A stretch of 64,000 nucleotides of DNA from NCBI RefSeq assembly GCF_000023145.1, contig NC_012704.1:2294001-2358000 (forward strand). The letters are read 5' to 3'. The translations under genes and the position numbers were made by a program. Every line of letters begins with the position of its first letter. Position 1 is the stretch's first letter. The notes beneath the pieces were generated by a model. The model worked only from the letters and a program-made list of their open reading frames with translations. It was not told the origin of the DNA and made no database searches. Source of the stretch: Corynebacterium kroppenstedtii DSM 44385 (lineage in GTDB: Bacteria; Actinomycetota; Actinomycetes; Mycobacteriales; Mycobacteriaceae). Below, piece after piece: positions 8,989-17,389 of this stretch.

Positions 8989-9020
8989 CAAGTTTGAGCT
9001 TTAGCCTCTAGGTTCTTAAG

Positions 9021-10700
9021 CTAATCAGTGTACAGCTCGCCATAGTGAGGAAGTTCACGCTTAATCACTTTCCCAGTCGGAGAATAGGTGAATTCATTAA
9101 CAAAGACGACATCCCGAGGAACATGAGCTTTCGTTAAATCTTTCTCAACCCACTTACGTATCTGCTCAGCAGTGACGTCAGAGTCAGAGTTCTCATCTCT
9201 AACTATGAATGCACGTAAAGCTTGTCCAGTCTTCTTATCTTCCCCCGCGTGGACATGAACATCCGCCACACCGTTCATTTTGATGAGAGATTCCTCAATC
9301 TCAATCGGATATATTTTTTCTCCATACTGAGTAATCACGAGGTCATCTGCACGTCCGTATACATAGAGTCGGCCGTCTTTCACCATTCCTCGGTCGTTCA
9401 TCGGCCAGTAACCATTTAGCTCCGGGATCTCAATAGACGGATCGGTGTATCCAGCAAACAGATCAAAACAGGATATCGCAACAAGTCCTTCCCGTCCTTC
9501 AGGAAGCTCGTTACCATCCTCGTCAAAGATTTTGACAACACAGCCGGGGTAAATCTTACCCGTCAATTCTGGATCTTTAACCAGATCAGCAGCAGGTGCG
9601 ACAGCAACAGCTGAGGTCTCGCTGCTACCGTACATCGAATACAGGACCGGTCCGAATTTTTCGGCTGATTTCTTAATTTCATAGAGGATGAGCGGACTAC
9701 CTGAATTAGTAATAATTTTAAGACCTTCATAGCGGTCTATTCCGTTTTCATCCATGTAAGCGATAACTTCGCGGATGCGGGTTGCCGCAGATACCCACAT
9801 TGTAACCCTATATTTTTGGAGGTCGTTTATAACTTGTTCTCCAGAAAAGTGGCGACGGGCTACGACTGTAGATTGAGTAAAGAAGGCGAACCCCATGTAC
9901 GCCCAGCCATAGGCATGAAAGAGAACGGCGGTTAGGAGTACTGTCATCCCACGTTCAAGCGGCATAGCGTCAGCAACCGATGCGAATCCTTGAGGGGAAT
10001 TGAGCGGCCGACGAACAACGCCCTTCGGTGTGCCGGTCGTACCAGACGTCATCACGACGTGCATTCCCTTATGCGGTTTGTCGGGGAGCCTATCACCAAC
10101 AGGCGCAGAATCGATTATTCCTTGCAAGGTTGGAAATTCTTTTTCCCCTTCAGATTCGAGATGCGCGAGAACAATCTGTCGCTTCCTTGCTTCTTCAGTG
10201 ATGACGTCTAGGAATTCTTCATCGACTATCAAAATGTCAATATCGTGGAACTCCAAATACTCTTCAATTTGTCGGGCTGAGGCATTGGCGTTAATCATGA
10301 AGATGTTATAACCAGCCATCTGGCGAGCACTTAACGGAAGAATAGCTCCTCTCCCGTTTAAAGCTAATACCGCGACATTCGCGTTGTCGCCTATCCCGCG
10401 TGCGCGAAGCGCCTTGGCAAGTCGTTGAGTCTGGTCATATAGCTCTTTGTAGGTTAATTGGCCGTCATCATCAATCAAGGCCAACCGGTCTGGGACTTGT
10501 CTCGCTCCCCGAGCGATGATGAAGCCTTCAAGCCCACCCCAACGCTTCAGATTTTTTATATCTGCTTTGATATCTCCAAAACCTTGAGTTACAGCGAACT
10601 TCTTTTCCTTCGACCTCTTTAGCAACAACATGAGCTGCTTAAAGATTTCCTGACGAGAAAGTACGCGGTCAACTCGGGTTTCAAACGTGTATTTGGGCAT
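9021..10700 (-). CDS. Acyl-CoA synthetase-like AMP-forming ligase 2
   Basis: A 559-residue paralogue of the ligase at 6070-7764 along its whole length. It carries VVMTSGTTGTPKGV, MYGSSETSAVA, DRGMVKDGRLYVYGRADD and the C-terminal lysine in SPTGKVIKRELP. It should form an acyl-adenylate and then acyl-CoA. The start at 10700 (MPKYTFETR) follows aggggacc at good spacing; five codons upstream there is another in-frame ATG. The gene is more A/T-rich than its paralogue. The two ligases flank the 3-hydroxyacyl-CoA dehydrogenase, so one may serve a long and the other a hydroxylated acyl chain, but that split is speculation. Confidence 0.87.
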   Translation of the reverse strand: MPKYTFETRVDRVLSRQEIFKQLMLLLKRSKEKKFAVTQGFGDIKADIKNLKRWGGLEGFIIARGARQVPDRLALIDDDGQLTYKELYDQTQRLAKALRARGIGDNANVAVLALNGRGAILPLSARQMAGYNIFMINANASARQIEEYLEFHDIDILIVDEEFLDVITEEARKRQIVLAHLESEGEKEFPTLQGIIDSAPVGDRLPDKPHKGMHVVMTSGTTGTPKGVVRRPLNSPQGFASVADAMPLERGMTVLLTAVLFHAYGWAYMGFAFFTQSTVVARRHFSGEQVINDLQKYRVTMWVSAATRIREVIAYMDENGIDRYEGLKIITNSGSPLILYEIKKSAEKFGPVLYSMYGSSETSAVAVAPAADLVKDPELTGKIYPGCVVKIFDEDGNELPEGREGLVAISCFDLFAGYTDPSIEIPELNGYWPMNDRGMVKDGRLYVYGRADDLVITQYGEKIYPIEIEESLIKMNGVADVHVHAGEDKKTGQALRAFIVRDENSDSDVTAEQIRKWVEKDLTKAHVPRDVVFVNEFTYSPTGKVIKRELPHYGELYTD

Positions 10701-10762
10701 AGAAGGTCCCCTCATGGATCGAGAAGATTAGATTTGATCAAAAAACTAATCTTCTGGCACAA

Positions 10763-10799
10763 AATTGGCGCCACCGCCCGATAGGATGTGGCGCCAATT
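10763..10799 (-). terminator. Terminator behind SGNH hydrolase-peptide unit
   Basis: A perfect 12-bp stem (aattggcgccac with gtggcgccaatt) and 13-base loop lie between the 54-residue peptide gene (ending 10833) and the ligase start (10700). The short trailing run on the minus strand is ttttg. Confidence 0.7.
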
Positions 10800-10832
10800 A
10801 AGAATAGACGCACTTAACGTCGTCGCACATTA

Positions 10833-10997
10833 TTACCGTTGCGACATAGCTTCCAAGATCGCGGGAGCAGTCGCGTTGTAGGTGTCTAGAACCCACGTAA
10901 CGAAGTTATCAAAGTTAGCGGAGGCAGAGTTGAAAAAATCATTCACCGGTTGGAACGTAGCTTCGTACCCCGCGGGCAGGTGAGTGAAAAATAGCAC
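10833..10997 (-). CDS. 54-residue amphipathic acidic peptide, unknown
   Basis: A GTG start at 10997 follows agaggaaata closely, and the frame closes at 10833. It begins 12 bases after the stop of the secreted SGNH hydrolase, so the two are almost certainly one transcript, closed by the hairpin at 10763-10799. The peptide is rich in Phe, Asn, Ala and Asp (NDFFNSASANFDNF, then WVLDTYNATAPAILEAM). It has no cleavable signal, carries a net negative charge and could form amphipathic helices. In size and flavour it recalls corynebacterial PorH/PorA cell-envelope porin peptides, which also lack signal peptides. That comparison is by eye, with no clear alignment. Confidence 0.55.
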   Translation of the reverse strand: MLFFTHLPAGYEATFQPVNDFFNSASANFDNFVTWVLDTYNATAPAILEAMSQR

Positions 10998-11009
10998 TAT
11001 TTCCTCTTT

Positions 11010-12071
11010 CTATTTCCTGAACTCATTAGCGGCGAAGCCACCAATTGCATTGACACCCTGGTCTGTTAAGTGCAATGACAAGTTGAAATCACCGGTCGTG
11101 TTATCAAGCAACACACCTCCGACCCAGCGATCCTGAGGCGATGCACATTCCCCATGTCCCTTCGAGAAGGTACGAGTGTCAATGTAGCCAACACCGTGAC
11201 GTTGCGCAGCTTCCTGCATCCACTTATTGGAGTTAATTTCTCCTTGGGTATCCCAGTAGACCGGGAAGGCGTAACTGATATCCCACTTGTTATCTTGGCC
11301 TCGCCCATCACCGATGTGATAGAGGCACTGCCAACCACCAGGGCGATCTTCGGTTATTTCGTGATATCCGACGAACTTGATATTCGCATTCGGCGCATGC
11401 TCTTTAACCTTCGCTACGATCGGGTCGATAGCACGCTCAAAATCAGTTTTCTGCGTGGTTGTCCCAAGACGTTCAGCAATTGCCTGGTCCGGGAGATTCT
11501 CACCGCTCAGTTTCTGATAATTGTTGTAGACATCGTTATACCCGCCCTGGATGGCTACGTACTTTGTACCTGGATTGAGAGCACCATCAGCAATGGCATG
11601 ATCAACTTGATCCATCAACTGATTTCCAGGCCGAGGGGTATAGACAGTAGCCGCGGCACACGAGTAGTCGTTAAGGGGTACTCCGAGTTGGGCAGCCATC
11701 TCTTTCGGCAGACTTGGCGTTCCCTGCGCACATCCCCGCGGATTAATGTTCGGGTCTGTACTTACCAACCGCTGCAAGAACTGGTTGTCCGGGTTTGAGG
11801 AGGCCGCCGAATTCAAAGCCGCGTCCCCTACCTTCGGGTTCGCAAAGATGGAGTCACCAATCGCAACCAAGTTTCCAGGCTGAACATTTTCAGGAGCTTT
11901 GCCCGGAATTGCCTGGTCGACATTCAAAGCTGCTTGAAGATCAACCGTCGGCAACTCGCGGCCGTCGCTACTAAAAGGGCCTGCTGAAACTAAACTTCCT
12001 GCACCAACCAAAACTGCACATCCCACAACTGGGGCAGCAATCTTAGCAAGAGTACGAGCTTTTTTGCTCAT
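11010..12071 (-). CDS. Secreted SGNH/GDSL hydrolase 1
   Basis: A 353-residue exported esterase-type protein. The signal peptide covers roughly residues 1-30 (KKARTLAK, hydrophobic core, SAGP). Catalytic blocks are GDSIFANP with the nucleophile serine at 74, GGYND with Asn 179, and LHLTDQG near residue 338 supplying the histidine. Two or more cysteine pairs would form disulfides outside the cell. The start ATG at 12071 follows gaggacgg. It most likely cleaves ester bonds in lipids or acylated cell-wall components. It is transcribed with the downstream 54-residue peptide. A second protein of the same type lies at 14620. Confidence 0.82.
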   Translation of the reverse strand: MSKKARTLAKIAAPVVGCAVLVGAGSLVSAGPFSSDGRELPTVDLQAALNVDQAIPGKAPENVQPGNLVAIGDSIFANPKVGDAALNSAASSNPDNQFLQRLVSTDPNINPRGCAQGTPSLPKEMAAQLGVPLNDYSCAAATVYTPRPGNQLMDQVDHAIADGALNPGTKYVAIQGGYNDVYNNYQKLSGENLPDQAIAERLGTTTQKTDFERAIDPIVAKVKEHAPNANIKFVGYHEITEDRPGGWQCLYHIGDGRGQDNKWDISYAFPVYWDTQGEINSNKWMQEAAQRHGVGYIDTRTFSKGHGECASPQDRWVGGVLLDNTTGDFNLSLHLTDQGVNAIGGFAANEFRK

Positions 12072-12691
12072 CTATACCGTCCTCGTTACTAACTTCCTAG
12101 GCGGGTTCCTGCCGGTGACCAAACCTGACGGTCGCCTGTGAATTCGCTTCGTTTTGAATGATTGTTACACAGCAACAAGAACAAAGCCAACGCTACCCCG
12201 CGATAGCACAAAGGCTTCCCACGGGAGCCCCCCACATAAGTATTGACCCTCACCACAAGATGTGCACCAGCAAATTCGCCGGGGGCTGCAGATAAACTAC
12301 ACATCTCCCAAAGGTCTAGAAGCTTTTAGCAGCAAACACGGGGGTGATTCTTATCACACAAGTCAGTTAAGCTTCAACGGCTCAAATCCACTCGAGCGGA
12401 AGCCAAACCTACTTATAAAAGTATTATCTTGCCCCCGAGGTCGTCCCAACTGGTCAACGCACTTCTCACACAGTTACCGAAAACTTGAGAGCCACACAGC
12501 GAATATTAAAACCCCCAGAGGAGGGCACTGCCAGAGAGCGGATTTGGTGGGCGGTTACACACACTTGTCACCTAGTATGTAACAGTTTTCGCTTTACTAC
12601 CTATTAACCTTCTGGTTGGATTTCGAACACACATAGCTTTTCCAAAACTTAGCGATTACATCGGAGCAAAGACTCCACCGGAAGGATACAG
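12072..12691. other. 620-base gene-free promoter region
   Basis: This is the divergent intergenic region between SGNH hydrolase 1 and oleate hydratase. It is unusually long for this genome. It holds a near-consensus GlxR site at 12343-12358 and A/T-rich stretches around 12410-12430 and 12580-12660 that could hold promoters. No open frame with a ribosome site and family resemblance was seen. Confidence 0.6.
12343..12358. promoter_or_regulatory. Candidate GlxR (cAMP receptor) binding site
   Basis: The sequence ggtgattcttatcaca matches the known GlxR/CRP consensus TGTGA-N6-TCACA with one mismatch, the first base. It lies about 330 bases upstream of oleate hydratase and 270 upstream of SGNH hydrolase 1, so it could act on either. 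GlxR itself is encoded in this window. Confidence 0.45.
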
Positions 12692-14467
12692 ATGAGCATT
12701 TATCAGTCCACGTACCCCACGGATCAGTTTGGCAACCGTTTCGTCCAAAATGACATGGGCAAGTACATCGAAACGCGGCCTGAAGTGTCTAGCGACATCA
12801 AAGACCGCAAGGCCTACTTCGTCGGCAGTGGAATCGGTAACCTGATTGCTGCCGGTTACCTGCTTCGCGATGGGCAAATGCCAGGGGAGAACATCACTTT
12901 CCTGGAACAGCTCGATGTTGCTGGTGGCTCCTTCGACGGTGCGGGCAATAACCAGGAGGGTTTCATTGCTCGCGGTGGTCGTGAAATGGGCCAGCACTTC
13001 GAGTGTTTCTGGGACATCATGAAAGACGTGCCGGCTATTGAGATGCCTGCTCCTCACACCGTGTTGGATGAGTTCAATAAGGTCAACGAAGAAGATCCAA
13101 ACATTTCCAACTGTCGGATCATTAGCAACCAGGCGCAAACCCGGCTGAAAAACCCCAAGCTGGAGCTGAGCAAGAAAGCTCAATTGCAGATCGTCAAGCT
13201 GCTGCTCGCTAAAGAAGAAGACACCTACTACAAGACAATCGAAGACTGGTTCGGGAAAGATTTCCTCGAGTCCAACTTCTACACCTTGTGGCGGTCCATG
13301 TTCGCCTTCCAGGACTACCAGTCACTGACAGAAATGAAGCGATACTTCCACCGCTTCTTGCAGTACCTGCCAGGCTTCAGCGACTTCAGCTGCCTCCGGT
13401 TCTCGAAGTACAACCAGTTCACCAGCTTCATTGAGCCCCTTCGCAACTTCCTGAAGGAAAAAGGCGTGAAGTTCCAATACGGAACCTGTGTCAAGGACCT
13501 CGATATCGACGTCAAAGGAAGCAGTTTCACCGTCACCGGTATTGTCACGAATAAGGAGACAATCCCGACGCGGTCTCAAGACATCGTGATCGTCACCAAT
13601 GGTTCGCTAACAGAGTCCACTGGCTACGGCGACATGAACACGGTGCCCGAGTTTAAGAAGACCCCGGGGCCGGCATGGAGTCTGTGGAAGAACATTGCCG
13701 AGAAGGCGCCAAACTGTGGCCGCCCGGAACGGTTCTGCTCGGACCCAGAATCTACTGTGTGGGAATCGATCAGCTTCAACTTCTACGACGGCTACGACAA
13801 CCCGTTTACTCAGAAGCTTAAGGAACTTACTCACCGCGATGTCTTTAATGGGCGAGCAGTGACGGCTGGGATCATCACGGCACAGGATTCACCCTGGTTG
13901 TGCTCTCTTACCGTTCACCGTCAGCCCCAATTCCCCGGCCAACAGGACGGACTGTGTGTCGCATGGGCATATGGCCTCCATTGGTGGAAGAAGGGCACCG
14001 TAACCGGCAAGCCCATGCTGGAATGCACGGGTGAGGAAATTCTCCGCGAGTTCTGCTACCACTTTGGCGTTGTCGACGTGGAGAAAACCATCAAACACAC
14101 CAAGGTTCGTCTGGCCGTGATGCCGTACATCACGTCTGAGTTTGTCCCGCGTGGTGCGGGAGACCGGCCTGATCCTGTGCCGGCTGGGTCCACCAACCTG
14201 GGCTTCACTGGTCAGTTTGTTGAGACGCCGGATGACTGCGTGTTCACCACCGAGGGCTCAGCACGCACAGGCCAAATGGCAGTCTACGGATTGTTGAACC
14301 TCAAGCGCGATATCCCGCCGATCTACCCGGTGCAATACGATATCCGCGCCCTGCTCCATTCAGCTTCCGCGATGAACGACGGGAAACTGCCAGGCGAAAA
14401 GCTCTTGCGAAAGTTCTTAAAGAACACCTACTACGAGAACATCATTCCGAAAGGCTCCAGCCACTAG
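12692..14467 (+). CDS. ohyA: Oleate hydratase (fatty acid double-bond hydratase)
   Basis: A 591-residue FAD enzyme of the myosin-cross-reactive-antigen family. It adds water to cis-9 double bonds of free fatty acids such as oleate, giving 10-hydroxystearate. The N-terminal FAD-binding fold is seen at FVGSGIGNLIAAGYL, followed by FLEQLDVAGGSFDGAG and the conserved ARGGREMGQHFECFWD region with the catalytic acid. Full length matches the family. There is no signal peptide; the enzyme is cytosolic or peripheral to the membrane. The ATG at 12692 follows ggaagga. In pathogens this enzyme detoxifies antimicrobial unsaturated fatty acids and alters host lipids, which fits the secreted esterases on both sides. 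Confidence 0.95.
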   Translation: MSIYQSTYPTDQFGNRFVQNDMGKYIETRPEVSSDIKDRKAYFVGSGIGNLIAAGYLLRDGQMPGENITFLEQLDVAGGSFDGAGNNQEGFIARGGREMGQHFECFWDIMKDVPAIEMPAPHTVLDEFNKVNEEDPNISNCRIISNQAQTRLKNPKLELSKKAQLQIVKLLLAKEEDTYYKTIEDWFGKDFLESNFYTLWRSMFAFQDYQSLTEMKRYFHRFLQYLPGFSDFSCLRFSKYNQFTSFIEPLRNFLKEKGVKFQYGTCVKDLDIDVKGSSFTVTGIVTNKETIPTRSQDIVIVTNGSLTESTGYGDMNTVPEFKKTPGPAWSLWKNIAEKAPNCGRPERFCSDPESTVWESISFNFYDGYDNPFTQKLKELTHRDVFNGRAVTAGIITAQDSPWLCSLTVHRQPQFPGQQDGLCVAWAYGLHWWKKGTVTGKPMLECTGEEILREFCYHFGVVDVEKTIKHTKVRLAVMPYITSEFVPRGAGDRPDPVPAGSTNLGFTGQFVETPDDCVFTTEGSARTGQMAVYGLLNLKRDIPPIYPVQYDIRALLHSASAMNDGKLPGEKLLRKFLKNTYYENIIPKGSSH

Positions 14468-14479
14468 TTCAATTAATTC

Positions 14480-14527
14480 GAAACCCAGTCCGAGTAACAC
14501 TGCCCGGTCTGGGTTTCAACGTGCTTA
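14480..14527 (+). terminator. Hairpin behind oleate hydratase
   Basis: The arms gaaacccag and ctgggtttc pair over 9 bp with inner partial pairing, starting 12 bases after the ohyA stop. No strong T run follows, so termination is probable rather than certain. Confidence 0.55.
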
Positions 14528-14619
14528 CTTTTGAACACTTATTTCCCGTAAAATAAACGATTTGATACACATGAGTTAATTTTCTTGATGTATCAGCCAT
14601 TTTCGGAAGGCATTCTCGG

Positions 14620-15495
14620 ATGAAAATCAGTTCCCTTGCAAAGTCGATCCCAACTTGGATAGCTGGGCTCAGCCTCGTCACCGGCGTTGGAGTGACAACC
14701 GCTATGAGCATCACAAGTGCTCGGGCTGATGATCCGGGAAACTATGTCAGTTTCGGCGATTCGTTGGCTGCCAATCCGAACATGATCCAAATTATGGCCG
14801 GACATAATCCTGCATTAGCGGGGGTCTTCAAGACCCCGCCAGTTCCTGACGGCTACTGCGCGACTGGGGAAGATAACTTTGCCAACCGGGTAGCACATGA
14901 CACCGGTTCTTCAGTACATAATTACGCCTGCTCGGGCGCTCCGGGAGCTCTTCCACACCCGTTTAATTTCCAGTCACAGGTAGATCATGCTGAACGAGAT
15001 CACTCACTAACTAGTGACACACGGCTCGTCACCATTATTTTCGGTATGAACGACACCTATCAGGACCCCGACGTGGCGAAAACACCTGAGCAGCGGGAAG
15101 CTACATTTTTGCAGGGAATGTCGTCCCAAATCGCAAGAGTACATTCGCTAGCACCAAACGCGAAGGTCGTAGTAGTCGGTTACCCGGATCTGACGGATGG
15201 GCAGAGCAACCTTTGTCCCATTAATTTCGCGGGCAATGTTTCTCGTGTTCACGTCGATGGGCTTGATCAAACCCAAGCCAACGTAAGAGAATCTCAGAGA
15301 AAATTAGCTCAGGACAATGAAGCTATATTCTTGGATATGTCTGCCAGCATCAATGCACAAAACAATAACAACAGCTGTGGTACTGGTGAACGGTTAGCAG
15401 CTGCAGACATAGATGAACAAGCACATAACTTATGGGGTCATCTCACTGCGGCGGGGAACCAGTACTATGCGGATAGGATAAAAGAGATTCTCTAG
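14620..15495 (+). CDS. Secreted SGNH/GDSL hydrolase 2
   Basis: A 291-residue exported protein with a signal peptide ending near SARADDPG (about residue 37). The catalytic blocks are FGDSLAANP (Ser 48), FGMND, and LWGHLTAAGN with the histidine at about 274. Cysteines are spaced for disulfides. The GDS.xANP opening is shared with the protein at 11010-12071, so the two are distant paralogues, here shorter by 60 residues. The ATG at 14620 has a purine-rich stretch (cggaagg) 12 bases upstream. It probably acts on lipid or acyl esters outside the cell. It lies just after oleate hydratase but has its own leader. Confidence 0.83.
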   Translation: MKISSLAKSIPTWIAGLSLVTGVGVTTAMSITSARADDPGNYVSFGDSLAANPNMIQIMAGHNPALAGVFKTPPVPDGYCATGEDNFANRVAHDTGSSVHNYACSGAPGALPHPFNFQSQVDHAERDHSLTSDTRLVTIIFGMNDTYQDPDVAKTPEQREATFLQGMSSQIARVHSLAPNAKVVVVGYPDLTDGQSNLCPINFAGNVSRVHVDGLDQTQANVRESQRKLAQDNEAIFLDMSASINAQNNNNSCGTGERLAAADIDEQAHNLWGHLTAAGNQYYADRIKEIL

Positions 15496-15517
15496 CTTTC
15501 TCTCGACCGCATATACG

Positions 15518-15563
15518 AAATTGTCGGGTTACTCTCGTTTCTCGGAGAGTAACCCGACAATTT
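15518..15563. terminator. Strong terminator after SGNH hydrolase 2
   Basis: A perfect 16-bp stem (ttgtcgggttactctc with its complement) extends to 19 bp with flanking A/T pairs and is followed by tttgttt. It lies 23 bases after the hydrolase stop. The rest of 15564-15805 shows no gene or other structure. Confidence 0.9.
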
Positions 15564-15805
15564 GTTTGTAAGAACCCACATCTTGTAAGTAGCTTAAGCA
15601 GGCCTGTATAGACACCTTTTCCTAGAAAATTCCCTCTCGTTTCTCCGCGCAATCGACATAGACAGAAGCTTCTAGTTCGGCTACCGTCCAGCAAAATTCA
15701 GGACCTATCGGTGTGGCCGAAGATAACTGATCAGCCCCACCACGTATCTACAGAACCTATCCGCTTCTAGGGATCCTCACTCACGACTTACCCCAGGCAA
15801 GATCA

Positions 15806-16882
15806 CTAGCCCTGGATATCCACTACCACCTTGCCGCGGATGCCATTGCCCGACATGTTCTCGAGCTCATGCGGGATATCGACGTAATTAATTATGCGGC
15901 CCACCAATGGTTTCAGCACGCCGTCCTCGCAGAGCTTCGCGAGGTGCGCCAACTGGCCACCGGACGGGTGCATCAGCAGGAACTCGTACCGCACGCCGGC
16001 CTTCTCCGCCGCGCGTCGCGTCGATAAGCTAATAGCACCAAAGAGCAGGCGGAGCGCAGGATTCAACTCCTGCTCCCGAGCCAACTGCGGCGTCGGATCC
16101 GTTGAGATCCCCACAACGATGCCACCCGGCTTCGTGACCGAGATTGAGCGCTTGAGCTGGGGCCCACCAATCGGATCAAACACCACATCGAGGTCGCTCA
16201 CGTGTTCCTCGAAACGCTGCGTCCGGTAATCAATGACCTCGTCCGCGCCCAAAGAGCGAACGAAATCCGCATTCTTGCCCGACACCGTCGCAATGACATA
16301 GGCGCCCAAATGGTGCGCCATCTGGACAGCCAAGCTGCCCACCCCGCCCGAACCAGCGTGGATGAGAACGCGATCCCCTGGCTTGAGCTCGGCTTTCTCC
16401 GTCAGCGCCTGCCACGCCGTCAAGCCGACCAACGGCAGGCTCGCGGCATCGGTGAACGACATCCCCTGAGGCGCCAACGCCACCGTGTCCTCGTGGGTAG
16501 CGAAGAACGGCGCGAACGCACCCAACCGATCCGACTGAGCGCGGAAGAACACAAGATCCCCCGGCTTAAAGCGCGTGACCTCGGAGCCGACCTGGCTCAC
16601 GATGCCAGCACCATCGCTCCCGGGGATCAACGGAAACTCGAAGGACATCAAGGCACGCATCTGCCCATCCAAGATCTTCTGATCAACCGGGTTGAGTGAT
16701 GCTGCCCGAACGTTAATCACCACGTCATGCGGATCCGGCTGCGGAACCGGCATATTTTTCTGCGTCAGCTGCTTGCCGTAACCAGTGGCGACCCAGACGT
16801 CGTGCATGACGTCGGAGTCGGGGGTATTGGGGGCGGGGGTATTAGAGTCGGGAATCTTCGAATTATTAACAGAATCGTTCAT
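15806..16882 (-). CDS. Zinc-independent MDR alcohol dehydrogenase/quinone oxidoreductase
   Basis: A medium-chain dehydrogenase/reductase of about 358 residues. The GroES-like N-terminal half (VVINVRAASLNPVDQKI, GSDGAGIV) is followed by the NADPH fold HAGSGGVGSLAVQMA and the domain GADEVIDYR. The zinc ligands of alcohol dehydrogenases are absent, as in the quinone oxidoreductase/zeta-crystallin class. A Ser/Thr/Pro/Asn-rich N-terminal tail precedes the domain. The start is uncertain: the ATG at 16882 has a good site (gtggagg) but spaced very tightly; an in-frame ATG 25 codons later would give a typical family start. The substrate is probably a small carbonyl or enone. Confidence 0.85.
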   Translation of the reverse strand: MNDSVNNSKIPDSNTPAPNTPDSDVMHDVWVATGYGKQLTQKNMPVPQPDPHDVVINVRAASLNPVDQKILDGQMRALMSFEFPLIPGSDGAGIVSQVGSEVTRFKPGDLVFFRAQSDRLGAFAPFFATHEDTVALAPQGMSFTDAASLPLVGLTAWQALTEKAELKPGDRVLIHAGSGGVGSLAVQMAHHLGAYVIATVSGKNADFVRSLGADEVIDYRTQRFEEHVSDLDVVFDPIGGPQLKRSISVTKPGGIVVGISTDPTPQLAREQELNPALRLLFGAISLSTRRAAEKAGVRYEFLLMHPSGGQLAHLAKLCEDGVLKPLVGRIINYVDIPHELENMSGNGIRGKVVVDIQG

Positions 16883-16956
16883 TCCTCCACCATAGACACA
16901 GAAGCGGCGAGCGCGGTGTGGTAGAGCTGGCGGCAGCAACGCGATAGAACGGGTGA

Positions 16957-17337
16957 CACGTGACTATCCCCACAACACAGATGGCGGGAAACACGATGCC
17001 CTGCTACGACGTGTTCCTGGACATCAATGTAAGCAAGTACTCTCGCTTGGCCTACGCGATGGACACTTGGTGGACACCTGATGCCCTCCTTTGTTCAGTG
17101 GGGAGGAAGGTAACAGAAAAGAGAAACACCACGAACTGTCCATAAAGTTAACACCAGATCAAGACTGAACACTGCACACTAACACTACACATAACACTCA
17201 TCATGTGTAGTGTTCATGTGGTATGTATGTGTAGTGTTACGCCAAAATCAGTAGTGGTGGAGCGTGTTAGCGGGGGATGCCTGCGAATTCTTGGAGGGCC
17301 TGTTTGCGACACCGCCACGTGACTATTCCCACAACAC
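16957..17337. repeat. Direct repeats of a 22-base sequence upstream of GH1 gene
   Basis: The sequence cacgtgactatyccc plus acaacac occurs at 16957-16978 (with one extra c) and at 17316-17337. The two copies are about 360 bases apart and bracket most of the gap between the MDR gene and the GH1 gene. No gene is evident in 16883-17389; the region also holds the 12-base repeats listed separately. Confidence 0.55.
17181..17238. promoter_or_regulatory. Operator-like set of 12-base repeats
   Basis: The 12-mer atgtgtagtgtt occurs at 17203-17214 and 17227-17238, and inverted at 17181-17192. The first pair makes a perfect 12-bp hairpin or palindrome with a 10-base loop, and the direct copies are 24 bases apart. 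The set lies 150-210 bases upstream of the GH1 gene. It could bind a repressor or act as a terminator; the even spacing favours protein binding. Confidence 0.45.
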
Positions 17338-17389
17338 GAACACACAACATGCACCACCAAAAGTGAGCCAAAACAGATAATCTGAAACC

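Noticed and set aside
12089-12304. 71-codon minus-strand frame upstream of SGNH hydrolase 1
   Set aside because: No ribosome site, cysteine-rich random composition, lies in the leader of the hydrolase gene.
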